Assembly (NCBI GenBank): GCA_002329445.1
Contig: DCTU01000062.1
Span: forward strand, 1-15,636
Direction: 5' to 3'
Length of the DNA stretch: 15,636 nucleotides
From: a bacterium UBP9_UBA1432
GTDB taxonomy: Bacteria; Vulcanimicrobiota; Xenobia; Xenobiales; Xenobiaceae
Position numbers and translations under genes: made by a program. The notes under the pieces are model-generated. The model ran no database searches, had not been told where the DNA came from, and was given only the letters and a program-made list of their open reading frames with translations. Positions within the stretch are counted from its first letter, which is position 1. Each line of letters starts with the position of its first letter. Positions 1 to 6,594 of this stretch are shown here, piece after piece.

Positions 1-1
1 C

Positions 2-670
2 CCCCCGCCCCCCCCTCCCGAGCCCATCGACCAGCAGATCCTGGAAGAGGCCCGCCGCAAGGCCCAACAGATGGTGACCGAGGCCCAGGCCGAGGCCCGG
101 CACCTGATCGAGGAGATCCGGCTGCACGCCAACATGGCCCAGAAGGAAGCGGCCGAACGCGGAATCGAGGAAGGCCGCGAAGAGGGTCGTCGGCAGGGTC
201 GTGAAGAGTTCGCCCGGATGATGAAGCACGCCCGGGATCTGTACCAGCAAGCGATTCGCGAGCGAGAGAAGCTGCTGGCTTCGGCCGAGACCGAGCTGGC
301 CCGACTGGCCATCAAGGTGGCCGAGAAGATCATCGGCCAGGAGGTCCGTTCCAGCGGCGAGGTGATCATGGGGGTGGTCCGCCAGGCGCTGACCGGCATC
401 AAGGACCGCGAAGAGGTCCTGATCCGGGTCTCCCCCGACGACTACCACATCGTCAACGAAGACCGGACGGCCCTGGCGCGAATGGTCGAAGGCCTGAAGA
501 ACTTCGAGCTGGTCGTGGATTCCAAGATCGAGGCCGGGGGCTGCATCATCGAGACCAACCTGGGCAACGTGGATGCCCGCCTGGTCACCCAACTGGCAGC
601 CATCGACCTGGCCTTCGAAAGGGTGACTCAGGGAAGAGAGGAGGTGGAGGAGCGCGATGAGTCTCGCTGA
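2..670 (+). CDS. fliH: FliH, flagellar export ATPase regulator/stator (5' partial)
   Basis: FliH binds and restrains the FliI ATPase at the base of the flagellar export gate, in the cytoplasm. The reading frame is open to the left edge of the window, so the gene is 5'-truncated by the window. The ATG at 71 has no Shine-Dalgarno sequence and is probably internal. The first visible codons encode a proline run (PPPPPPEP), then a long charged helix. Bases 161-201 encode glycines at every fourth position (G-IEE-G-REE-G-RRQ-G), the GxxxG repeat typical of FliH. The C-terminal half (VAEKIIGQEV, then VRQALTGIKDREEVLIRVSPDDY, split here as VRQALTGIKD and REEVLIRVSPDDY) matches the FliH/V-type ATPase E-subunit fold, ending with a family-typical GGCIIET and a 'VDARL' element. 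The 3' end overlaps fliI by 14 bp. Identity is firm; only the true start is unseen. Confidence 0.93.
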   Translation, partial: PPPPPPEPIDQQILEEARRKAQQMVTEAQAEARHLIEEIRLHANMAQKEAAERGIEEGREEGRRQGREEFARMMKHARDLYQQAIREREKLLASAETELARLAIKVAEKIIGQEVRSSGEVIMGVVRQALTGIKDREEVLIRVSPDDYHIVNEDRTALARMVEGLKNFELVVDSKIEAGGCIIETNLGNVDARLVTQLAAIDLAFERVTQGREEVEERDESR

Positions 671-2069
671 CCACCTTCCCGATCCCGAGACCGTGATTCC
701 GCAGACGGCGGAACGTCTCGCGTCCCTTCCCCTCCCCGAGCTGACCCCCACCCCGACCATCGACCTGTCCCGCTACCTCCGCGCAGTGAACCGATGCACC
801 ACCATCCGGATGCACGGCCGGGTCACCCAGGTCATCGGCCTGACCATCGAGTCGGAGGGTCCCGCCGTCAAGGTCGGCGAGCTGTGCTACATCTACGACA
901 AGGAGGGGCGGAACCCGATCCGGGCCGAGGTGGTCGGTTTCAAGGCCAGCAAGGTCATGCTGATGCCCCTGGGCGAACTGGGAGGGATCGGCCCGGGCTG
1001 CGAAGTCCGGGCCACCGGCAAGCCGCTGTCGGTCCGGGTCGGCCCCAAGCTGTTGGGTCGGGTCCTGGATGGCCTGGGCAACCCCATCGACGGCAAGGGC
1101 CCGTTGGAATGGGAGCTCGAATACCCCATCTACAACGAGCCGCCCAACCCCATCACCCGCCCTCGCATCGACAAGCCCCTGGCCCTGGGGGTCCGCGTCC
1201 TGGACTCCACCCTGACCTTTGGCCGGGGTCAGCGCGTCGGCATCTTCGCCGGCTCGGGCGTGGGCAAGTCCACCACCCTCTCCATGATCGCCCGCAACAC
1301 CGAGGCGGACATCAGCGTGCTGGCCCTGATCGGCGAGCGCGGTCGCGAATTGCGGGACTTCCTGGAACGCGACCTGGGCGAGGAGGGCATGAAGCGGGCC
1401 GTGGTGGTCGTGGCCACATCCGACCAGCCCGCCCTGGTCCGCCTGAAGGGTGCCTACACCGGGACGGCCGTCGCCGAGTTCTTCCGGGACCGAGGGCACG
1501 ACGTCATGCTGATGATGGACTCGGTCACCCGCTTCGCCATGGCCCAGCGCGAGGTGGGCCTGGCCGTCGGCGAGCCTCCCGCCACCAAAGGCTACACCCC
1601 TTCGGTCTTCGCCCTGCTGCCCAAGCTCCTGGAGCGCTCGGGGACCTCGCCCCTGGGAACCATCACGGCGATCTACACCGTGCTGGTCGAAGGCGACGAC
1701 ATGAACGAGCCGATCGCCGACACCGTGCGGTCGATCCTGGACGGGCACGTGGTCCTGAACCGCAAGATCGCCCACAAGAACCGCTATCCCGCCGTCGACG
1801 TCCTGCAGTCGGTCTCCCGACTCTTCACCGAGGTCAACCCCGACGACGTCCAGAAGGCGGCGGGCAAGCTGCGCAACGTCCTGGCCACCTTCCAGGAGAA
1901 CGAGGACCTGATCAACATCGGCGCCTACCAGCGCGGCTCCAACCCCAAGGTGGACTACGCGATCCAGATGATCGACCATGTCCAGGCCTTCCTGACCCAG
2001 GGGATCTACGAACCCGCTCCCTTCCACGAGACGCGCAAGCGTCTCCTGGAGATGTTTGGAGGGGACTGA
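657..2069 (+). CDS. fliI: FliI, flagellum-specific export ATPase
   Basis: FliI is the cytoplasmic ATPase that unloads substrates and chaperones at the flagellar type III export gate. The 470-residue product has the usual family length. The Walker A motif AGSGVGKS is at residues 198-205. The Walker B strand MLMMD ends at D288 and is followed by SVTRFAMAQREVGLAVGEPP, the FliI/F1-beta signature. PSVFALLPKLLERSG follows, as expected of the type III ATPase class. The N-terminal beta-barrel domain covers roughly residues 35-110. The ATG lies inside the end of fliH and follows a GGAGG-rich purine stretch at about 639-650. The stop codon overlaps the fliJ start in TGATG, so the three genes are probably translationally coupled. 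No catalytic residue appears to be missing. Confidence 0.98.
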   Translation: MSLADHLPDPETVIPQTAERLASLPLPELTPTPTIDLSRYLRAVNRCTTIRMHGRVTQVIGLTIESEGPAVKVGELCYIYDKEGRNPIRAEVVGFKASKVMLMPLGELGGIGPGCEVRATGKPLSVRVGPKLLGRVLDGLGNPIDGKGPLEWELEYPIYNEPPNPITRPRIDKPLALGVRVLDSTLTFGRGQRVGIFAGSGVGKSTTLSMIARNTEADISVLALIGERGRELRDFLERDLGEEGMKRAVVVVATSDQPALVRLKGAYTGTAVAEFFRDRGHDVMLMMDSVTRFAMAQREVGLAVGEPPATKGYTPSVFALLPKLLERSGTSPLGTITAIYTVLVEGDDMNEPIADTVRSILDGHVVLNRKIAHKNRYPAVDVLQSVSRLFTEVNPDDVQKAAGKLRNVLATFQENEDLINIGAYQRGSNPKVDYAIQMIDHVQAFLTQGIYEPAPFHETRKRLLEMFGGD

Positions 2070-2530
2070 TGGCTCAACCGAAGTTCCGCTATCGCCTGGA
2101 GAAGATCCTCGAGCTGAAGCGGAAGAAGGAGGATGACGAGAAGGAACGGCTGGCCAAGCTCCTCGCCGAAGAGGACAAGGAACGCCAGCTCAAGCTTCAA
2201 CTGGAAGCCCAGTTGGCCAGCGTTCGCGCCGAGCTCAAGGAGCGGCAGCGCAACGGCACCCTGGACATCAACGGGCTGCGGTTCTTTCCCCAGCACATCA
2301 AGCACCTGGAGAACCTGATCCTCAACCAGGAGCTGCGCCTCAAGGAACTGGCCATCCGCATCCTGGAGCAACGCCAGAACCTGATGCGCGCGGCCCAGGA
2401 GCGCAAGACCTACGAGAAGCACAAGGAGACCAGTCAGGAGACCTGGCAGGCCGAGCTCGACGCGGCGGAAGCCAAGATGATCGACGAGCTGGCCACCTTG
2501 AAATACGCACGAGAACAAGCCACCGGCTGA
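2069..2530 (+). CDS. fliJ: FliJ, flagellar export chaperone/ATPase stalk
   Basis: FliJ is a small coiled-coil protein that sits in the FliI ring like the gamma subunit of F1 and links it to FlhA. The 153-residue product starts FRYRLEKILELKRKKEDDEK, the usual FliJ opening, and is nearly all charged helix. It has no proline after residue 4 except one in the central RFFPQH linker near residue 75. The C-terminal helix (TWQAELDAAEAKMIDELATL) shows the FliJ pattern that ends in a conserved DE-A. The ATG shares one base with the fliI stop and lies 4 bases after GGAGGGG at 2058-2064. An open frame continues far upstream over fliI, but that part is a shadow. FliJ is poorly conserved in general; position and pattern together make this call secure. 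Confidence 0.92.
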   Translation: MAQPKFRYRLEKILELKRKKEDDEKERLAKLLAEEDKERQLKLQLEAQLASVRAELKERQRNGTLDINGLRFFPQHIKHLENLILNQELRLKELAIRILEQRQNLMRAAQERKTYEKHKETSQETWQAELDAAEAKMIDELATLKYAREQATG

Positions 2531-2561
2531 GGGCACGGCAGGCCCGCCAAGGAGGAGAGAG

Positions 2562-3194
2562 ATGTCTGTCTATGACCGGATCAACCAGATCGAACAGCGA
2601 CTCCAGTCCCTGGAGGCCAGATTCGAGTCCAACCGCGGCTTGACCACCGGTTCCGCCCCGCCTCGCGTGGTCTCCGGCTCCAGCCAGAGCGCCGACGGGG
2701 TCAGCTTCGAGCGGCTGGTGAACTCCATGACCGAGGACCAGAAGTTCCGCCCCACCCACGGACTCTCCAGGGCGGGCGGGAGCAGGCCCGATCCGGCGCA
2801 GTTCGATGGGATCATCCGCGAGGCTTCCCAGAAGTGGAACGTGGACGAGAGCCTGATCCGGGCCGTGATCAAGCAGGAATCGGCCTTTGACCCTCAGGCC
2901 ACCTCCTGGTGCGGAGCCCAGGGCCTGATGCAGTTGATGCCTGAGACCGCCGCGGGGCTGGGCGTCAAGGATTCCTACGACCCGCAGCAGAACATCATGG
3001 GCGGGACACGTTACCTGCGTTCCCTGCTCGACCGGTTTGATGGCAACATCAGCAAGGCGCTGGCCGGATACAATGCCGGTCCCGGGGCCGTCGAAAAGCA
3101 CGGAGGCATCCCTCCCTACCAGGAAACCCAACACTACGTCTCAAACGTTCTCGAGTTCTATCGAGGCTTCAAGGAGAACCGGGGGGCGATTTAG
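2562..3194 (+). CDS. Lytic transglycosylase (SLT/GH23 domain) in flagellar operon
   Basis: The 210-residue protein carries a soluble-lytic-transglycosylase domain at about residues 80-200. The catalytic glutamate is E106 in IKQESAFDP, followed by GAQGLMQLMP (118-127) and ALAGYNAGPGAV (166-177), the three classical motifs. Such enzymes cleave MurNAc-GlcNAc bonds. Here the likely role is to open peptidoglycan for the growing rod, as FlgJ or SltF do elsewhere. The N-terminus (residues 3-23) is a short charged helix, followed by a Ser/Gly/Pro-rich linker. I see no signal peptide or membrane segment, so export through the flagellar apparatus is possible but not shown. The gene fills the slot between fliJ and fliK that Bacillus uses for ylxF. 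The ATG at 2562 follows AAGGAGGAG at about 2549-2557. A GC hairpin follows the stop. Confidence 0.93.
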   Translation: MSVYDRINQIEQRLQSLEARFESNRGLTTGSAPPRVVSGSSQSADGVSFERLVNSMTEDQKFRPTHGLSRAGGSRPDPAQFDGIIREASQKWNVDESLIRAVIKQESAFDPQATSWCGAQGLMQLMPETAAGLGVKDSYDPQQNIMGGTRYLRSLLDRFDGNISKALAGYNAGPGAVEKHGGIPPYQETQHYVSNVLEFYRGFKENRGAI

Positions 3195-3197
3195 CCG

Positions 3198-3225
3198 CGC
3201 CGACTCCTGTGAACCGGAGTCGGCG
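3198..3225 (+). terminator. Hairpin after the transglycosylase gene (weak or attenuating)
   Basis: A perfect 10-bp stem (CGCCGACTCC pairing with GGAGTCGGCG) with an 8-base loop begins three bases after the transglycosylase stop. No T tract follows, so it may protect mRNA ends or attenuate transcription rather than fully terminate. The rest of 3226-3380 contains no gene I can support; a weaker GC hairpin (CGCG/CCCC arms, 3335-3358) lies upstream of the fliK ribosome-binding site. Confidence 0.55.
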
Positions 3226-3393
3226 GCCCACCCCTCGTGCGGCGGCGGACGGACTCCGATGGACAGGAGGCAGGCTCCAAGGTTCAAGGACCGACCGCTG
3301 CCGTGCCCGCAAGCGCGGCCGACCGCCAGGCAGACGCGATCCCCGCCAGGGGGGCGCGACCCGGCCGGGCACCCAGGAAAAAGGAGCGAGTGG

Positions 3394-4371
3394 ATGGACA
3401 ACAAGATGCTGATCTCGATGATGGGCTCGACTGCTCCGTCTCGCGACGGGGCCTCTTCCACAAGCAAGGCCGGTGGGGTGGATGCAGACGCGTTCTCCCA
3501 GGCCCTGGAGAAGGCGACGGGGGGCAACCGCTTGGGAGCCCAGCAGAGCGAGAACCTGATCTCCGAGAAGCAGAGCGCCAAGGCCGAGGCCGAGCGCCGC
3601 CAGGACGACGCAGCCCGCAACCAGACGCAAGCCTCCGACCCCAAGTTGACCGATCCCAAGACCATGGGTTCTCGAGCCTATCTGTACCAGATGATGTACA
3701 AGAACCCCGACGCCATGAGCCTGGCCGAGAAGCAGGCCCTGAAGATGGACGCAGGCACCCGGGACGGCGTCGGCTTGCGGGAACTGCAGCGGATGATGTC
3801 CGAGCGGGGCCTGAACATGCGGGAACTCACCTTCACCCAGATGGCCGATCTGACCCGCACCAACTCCCGCGCCCAGGTCTCCAGCTTCCTCGAGCACCTC
3901 GCCAAGGAGCAGAAGGGCGACAAGGAGGTCTCCCCCCTGCGCGGCTCCACCAGCGCAGAGGCCGGAATGGCCGCCTCTTCCTCCGCCAACAAGAGCGATT
4001 CCGGCACCTCGACCGACAACGGTCTGGCGGCAGCGGCCCTGCGCCAGGCCGGACAGACGGCGCCCGGTCGCGAGAACGCCCAGACCCGAAAGCGCCGCGA
4101 GGTGATCGACCAGATCGTCTCGCACATGGAACTGCGCAATCTGGCCAACCGGGACGAGCTGCACCTGAAGCTGAACCCCGAGTACCTGGGCGAGCTGAAG
4201 ATCAAGCTGGTGCAAGGGGAGGGCGGCGTGGTCAGCGCCCGGTTCTCGACCACTTCCAAGGACACCCGTGAGGTTCTTGACGAGAGCCGCTCGGATCTGC
4301 GCCAGCGGGTCGAGGCGCGGGGCATCCGCCTGGGCCAGATCGAAGTGGACCTCGTCGACGAACTCGCCTGA
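3394..4371 (+). CDS. fliK: FliK, flagellar hook-length control protein
   Basis: FliK is a secreted molecular ruler that measures hook length and then acts on FlhB to switch export specificity. The 325-residue product has a low-complexity, Ser/Ala/Gln/Lys-rich N-terminal part with two helical patches (about 92-172). A Ser/Thr-rich linker covers about 180-230. A C-terminal Flg_hook domain lies at about 236-322. There, DELHLKLNPEYLGELKIKL (254-272) and the closing GIRLGQIEVDL fit the family. The ATG at 3394 has AAGGAG at 3381-3386, seven bases upstream. The same frame is open to 3037, but that extension would lie inside the transglycosylase gene and has no supporting signal, so I reject it. A strong hairpin follows directly after the stop. 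Confidence 0.92.
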   Translation: MDNKMLISMMGSTAPSRDGASSTSKAGGVDADAFSQALEKATGGNRLGAQQSENLISEKQSAKAEAERRQDDAARNQTQASDPKLTDPKTMGSRAYLYQMMYKNPDAMSLAEKQALKMDAGTRDGVGLRELQRMMSERGLNMRELTFTQMADLTRTNSRAQVSSFLEHLAKEQKGDKEVSPLRGSTSAEAGMAASSSANKSDSGTSTDNGLAAAALRQAGQTAPGRENAQTRKRREVIDQIVSHMELRNLANRDELHLKLNPEYLGELKIKLVQGEGGVVSARFSTTSKDTREVLDESRSDLRQRVEARGIRLGQIEVDLVDELA

Positions 4372-4374
4372 CAG

Positions 4375-4409
4375 GTTGCGGGGGGGCCGACTTTCGGCCC
4401 TCCCGCAAC
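4375..4409 (+). terminator. Very stable hairpin after fliK
   Basis: Sixteen base pairs (one G-U) form between GTTGCGGGGGGGCCGA and TCGGCCCTCCCGCAAC, allowing for one arm-end count, with a CTT loop. It starts four bases after the fliK stop. The following bases (GAATGTTACAGTTTC) hold few T residues, so this is a terminator-like structure without a classical U tract. It separates fliK from the next gene. Confidence 0.68.
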
Positions 4410-4429
4410 GAATGTTACAGTTTCGGACG

Positions 4430-4447
4430 CCGAGATTAACATCTCGG
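4430..4447. promoter_or_regulatory. Inverted repeat, possible operator
   Basis: CCGAGAT-TAAC-ATCTCGG is a perfect inverted repeat with 7-bp arms around 4 bases. It lies upstream of the candidate -10 at 4481-4489 and downstream of the fliK hairpin. The AT-rich centre and short arms suit a dimeric regulator site better than a terminator, but no regulator is identified. Confidence 0.35.
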
Positions 4448-4480
4448 AAACAATGTGTTCAACGGGCGGCAACGACGGGT

Positions 4481-4489
4481 TGCTATCCT
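4481..4489 (+). promoter_or_regulatory. Candidate extended -10 promoter of the hook/rod gene
   Basis: TGCTATCCT has the TGn extension and a -10 hexamer matching TATAAT at four of six bases. It would give a leader of about 90 bases before the ATG at 4587. No convincing -35 is seen. It shares CGGGT-(T)GCTAT with the better promoter upstream of fliM, which gives some support. Confidence 0.4.
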
Positions 4490-4586
4490 GAGAATGCCCC
4501 AGATCGCGAAGATTCCGCCTCCTGGCAGGAGGCACGACGGACTCCGGGTGGGTCCACACGGGTCGAAGGAGGCTGCAAGACGCAAC

Positions 4587-5405
4587 ATGTTTGATTTCAA
4601 CAACTCCGCCAACGCCATTCAGCAGAACCAGACGATGCTGAACTCCTATTTCCAGAATCTCCAGAACCAGTTCACCCCCGGCTACAAGGCCGAGTCGGTC
4701 CAGTTCAACGACATCATGGGCCAGACGATGGGTGGCGGTGGTGCCAAGACCCAGCAGAGCGGCATCATCTTCAGTCAGGGCCAGCTCTTCCAGACCCAGA
4801 ACCCCACCAACCTGGCGATGGACGGCCAGGGGTTCTTCATGGTCTCGGATGGCTTCCAGACCCACTACACCCGGGATGGCCGCTTCGCCTTCAACAACGG
4901 GACGCTGACCAACCCGGAAGGCAAGAAGGTGATGGGCTACAAGCTGGACGCCCAAGGGAACATCTCTTCCGACCCGCAGGCCATCGAACTCTCCCTGGAC
5001 CCCAACACCAAGCTCTATGGCGGGAAGTACACGGGCTTCCACTTCGATGAGACCGGCAAGATGTACGGCGAACAGACCATCACCGACCCGACCACGGGCC
5101 AGTCGGTGACCGAGTCGGTCCCCCTGTACCAGGTCTCGGTGGCTTCGTTCGCCAACGCCAGCGGCCTGAAGAAGACCGGAACCACCACCTTCGCCCAGAG
5201 TGAGAACTCCGGCAACGCCGTGGTCGGTGTGGCCGGACAGGGCGCCCTGGGCCGCGTGGCCGCCGGCAGCCTGGAGCTGGCCAACGTGGACTTCGCCCAG
5301 CAGGCTGCTGCCATCGGGATGGCCAAGCAGAACTACGAGGCCAACTTCGCGGCCTTCAAGGCGATGGACAAGCTGACCCAGTCGGCAATCGGCCTGGTCC
5401 GCTAG
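4587..5405 (+). CDS. Flagellar hook/rod protein of the FlgE/FlgF/FlgG family
   Basis: This 272-residue protein is an axial component of the flagellum, exported by the type III gate. The N-terminal helix (residues 6-45, ending in TPGYKAESVQFNDIM) is a diverged form of the usual NN-A--T-GYK motif. The central part has LAMDGQGFFMV (77-86) and YTRDGRFAFNNGTLTNPEG (94-112), both family hallmarks. The C-terminal helix (SLELANVDFAQQAAAIG, then QNYEANFAAF) is the typical polymerisation segment. The length fits FlgF, FlgG or the short FlgE of Bacillus (about 264 residues). Its location after fliK is the Bacillus flgE position, which favours a hook role. AAGGAGG at 4566-4572 lies 14 bases from the ATG, a long spacing. 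The gene is flanked by two stable hairpins and has no flgD beside it. Confidence 0.88.
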   Translation: MFDFNNSANAIQQNQTMLNSYFQNLQNQFTPGYKAESVQFNDIMGQTMGGGGAKTQQSGIIFSQGQLFQTQNPTNLAMDGQGFFMVSDGFQTHYTRDGRFAFNNGTLTNPEGKKVMGYKLDAQGNISSDPQAIELSLDPNTKLYGGKYTGFHFDETGKMYGEQTITDPTTGQSVTESVPLYQVSVASFANASGLKKTGTTTFAQSENSGNAVVGVAGQGALGRVAAGSLELANVDFAQQAAAIGMAKQNYEANFAAFKAMDKLTQSAIGLVR

Positions 5406-5426
5406 TCCACTGGTCCCGTGCGGCTC

Positions 5427-5461
5427 CGTCGAGGTTGGAGGGCCCCCCTCCAACCTCGACG
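5427..5461 (+). terminator. Strong terminator hairpin after the hook/rod gene
   Basis: A perfect stem of 15-16 bp (CGTCGAGGTTGGAGG pairing with CCTCCAACCTCGACG) encloses a G/C loop at 5442-5446 and is followed by TGTCTTCGGG. It begins 21 bases after the stop. The T content downstream is modest, but the stem is among the most stable in the window. It probably ends the hook/rod transcript before the fliM promoter. Confidence 0.75.
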
Positions 5462-5541
5462 TGTCTTCGGGCACCCCCCTGCCGTCGCGGCGAGGCAGGG
5501 CCCAGACGTGAAGGGCTTCTGTAGAAGTGGGTGAAGTCGGG

Positions 5542-5550
5542 TGCTATAAT
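5542..5550 (+). promoter_or_regulatory. Extended -10 promoter for fliM-flhA
   Basis: TGCTATAAT combines the TGn extension with a perfect TATAAT hexamer at 5545-5550 in very GC-rich DNA. No good -35 lies 16-18 bases upstream, which is tolerated by extended -10 promoters. It sits between the terminator hairpin at 5427-5461 and fliM, and would give a leader of about 65 bases. Part of that leader (5561-5597) can fold into an interrupted hairpin around a CGGC-acaa-GCCG core. Confidence 0.65.
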
Positions 5551-5611
5551 CGCATGACCTGGAATCCCGGAGGCAGCGGCACAAGCCGCCGGGCTCCTGA
5601 TGTCCGTCCTT

Positions 5612-5617
5612 GGGAGG
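5612..5617 (+). promoter_or_regulatory. Ribosome-binding site that fixes the fliM TTG start
   Basis: GGGAGG ends five bases before TTG at 5623. The next in-frame ATG, at 5656, has no such site. The nearby ATG at 5619 is in another frame and does not lead into FliM. Confidence 0.7.
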
Positions 5618-5622
5618 CATGA

Positions 5623-6594
5623 TTGCGCCACGACTCCGGAAACTACGACGAGCTCATGCGGCTGACGTCGTCCCGACGCAGCGACGCGGCTTCGTCGTAT
5701 CAATTTGGCAGGAACGAGAAGTTCTCGGCGGACCAGACCAAGTTTCTGGAGAAGGTCTTCGTCGGCTTCTCGGAAGCCGTGATCACCCAACTGGCCCCGC
5801 TCCTGCAAGCCAAGTTCCAGATGGAGCTTCTGACCATCGTCCCCAGAAGCTACCATTCCTACCTGAATTCGCTTCCGGATCCCACTCCGATCATGGTGTT
5901 CCGCCTCGAACCCGAGGTCCAGGGATTCATCGACATCGACTTCAACCTGGCCTTCGCCCTGTTCGAGCGTCTGATGGGCGGCAAGGGTCAGCCTCCTCGC
6001 GAGGAGATGCGCCCCTACTTCACGGATCTGGAGAAGGCCGTGCTCCAGAAGCCGTTGTCCAGGATCCTGGAAGCCTACGGAGAGGCCTGGAAGGACGTCA
6101 AGACCGTCAAGGCTCAATTCGGCAGCCTGGAATTCAACCCCATGGCGGTCCACATCTCCAGCCCTTCCGAACTGATGGTGATCGTGCCCTTCCAGGCCGA
6201 AATCGCCTCTGCAGGCGGACTGATCAACGTCTGCCTGCCCTTCCGCTACCTCAGGGACTGCATCCCCAAGGCCTCCTTCGACGAGTTCATGCTCTCCCGG
6301 GAGACCACCGTCCCTCAAACCCAACAGCAGATGGCGCCGATCTTCGCCAAGAACCTGGAAGGAGCCAAGGTCCCGATCGCCGTGACCCTGGGTCGCGCGG
6401 AGCTTCTCTTCCAGGAGCTCATGACCATCGAGGTGGGAGACACCATCCGACTGGACACCGAGATCCGCCAGCCTCTGCGCGTGAAGGTGAACAACCGCAC
6501 CAAGTTCCTCGGCCATCCGGGGATCAAGGACGGCAAGCTGGCCTGCAAGGTCAGCCGCGTCCTTCAGGAGGGAGACGAAGACTTCGATGAGTGA
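5623..6594 (+). CDS. fliM: FliM, flagellar motor switch protein (TTG start, no CheY-binding motif)
   Basis: FliM joins FliG to FliN in the C-ring and normally binds CheY-P to switch rotation. The 323-residue product shows the family pattern: YQFGRNEKFSADQ (26-38) where FliM usually has Y-F-RP--FS-EQ; LMGGKGQ (117-123), matching the GGxG loop of the middle domain; and EFNPMAVHISSPSELMVIVPF (170-190, interrupted here as EFNPMAVHIS / SPSELMVIVPF). The C-terminal SpoA domain covers about 248-315 (VPIAVTLGRAELLFQEL). The expected LSQ-EIDALL motif at the N-terminus is missing; residues 7-14 read NYDELMRL instead. TTG at 5623 has a strong ribosome-binding site; ATG at 5656 is the alternative start. 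The gene overlaps fliN by 8 bp and heads the second operon. Confidence 0.93.
   Translation: MRHDSGNYDELMRLTSSRRSDAASSYQFGRNEKFSADQTKFLEKVFVGFSEAVITQLAPLLQAKFQMELLTIVPRSYHSYLNSLPDPTPIMVFRLEPEVQGFIDIDFNLAFALFERLMGGKGQPPREEMRPYFTDLEKAVLQKPLSRILEAYGEAWKDVKTVKAQFGSLEFNPMAVHISSPSELMVIVPFQAEIASAGGLINVCLPFRYLRDCIPKASFDEFMLSRETTVPQTQQQMAPIFAKNLEGAKVPIAVTLGRAELLFQELMTIEVGDTIRLDTEIRQPLRVKVNNRTKFLGHPGIKDGKLACKVSRVLQEGDEDFDE

Noticed and set aside
794..2068. Upstream extension of the fliJ frame over fliI
   Set aside because: The translation is Arg/Pro/Gly-rich shadow sequence; the FliJ pattern begins exactly at the ATG at 2069.
3037..3393. N-terminal extension of fliK
   Set aside because: It would overlap the transglycosylase gene and lacks a ribosome-binding site, whereas ATG 3394 has AAGGAG at good distance.
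4468..4483. Sigma-54-like promoter (GGC...TTGC) upstream of the hook/rod gene
   Set aside because: Twelve bases lie between GG and GC rather than the required ten, so the spacing is wrong.
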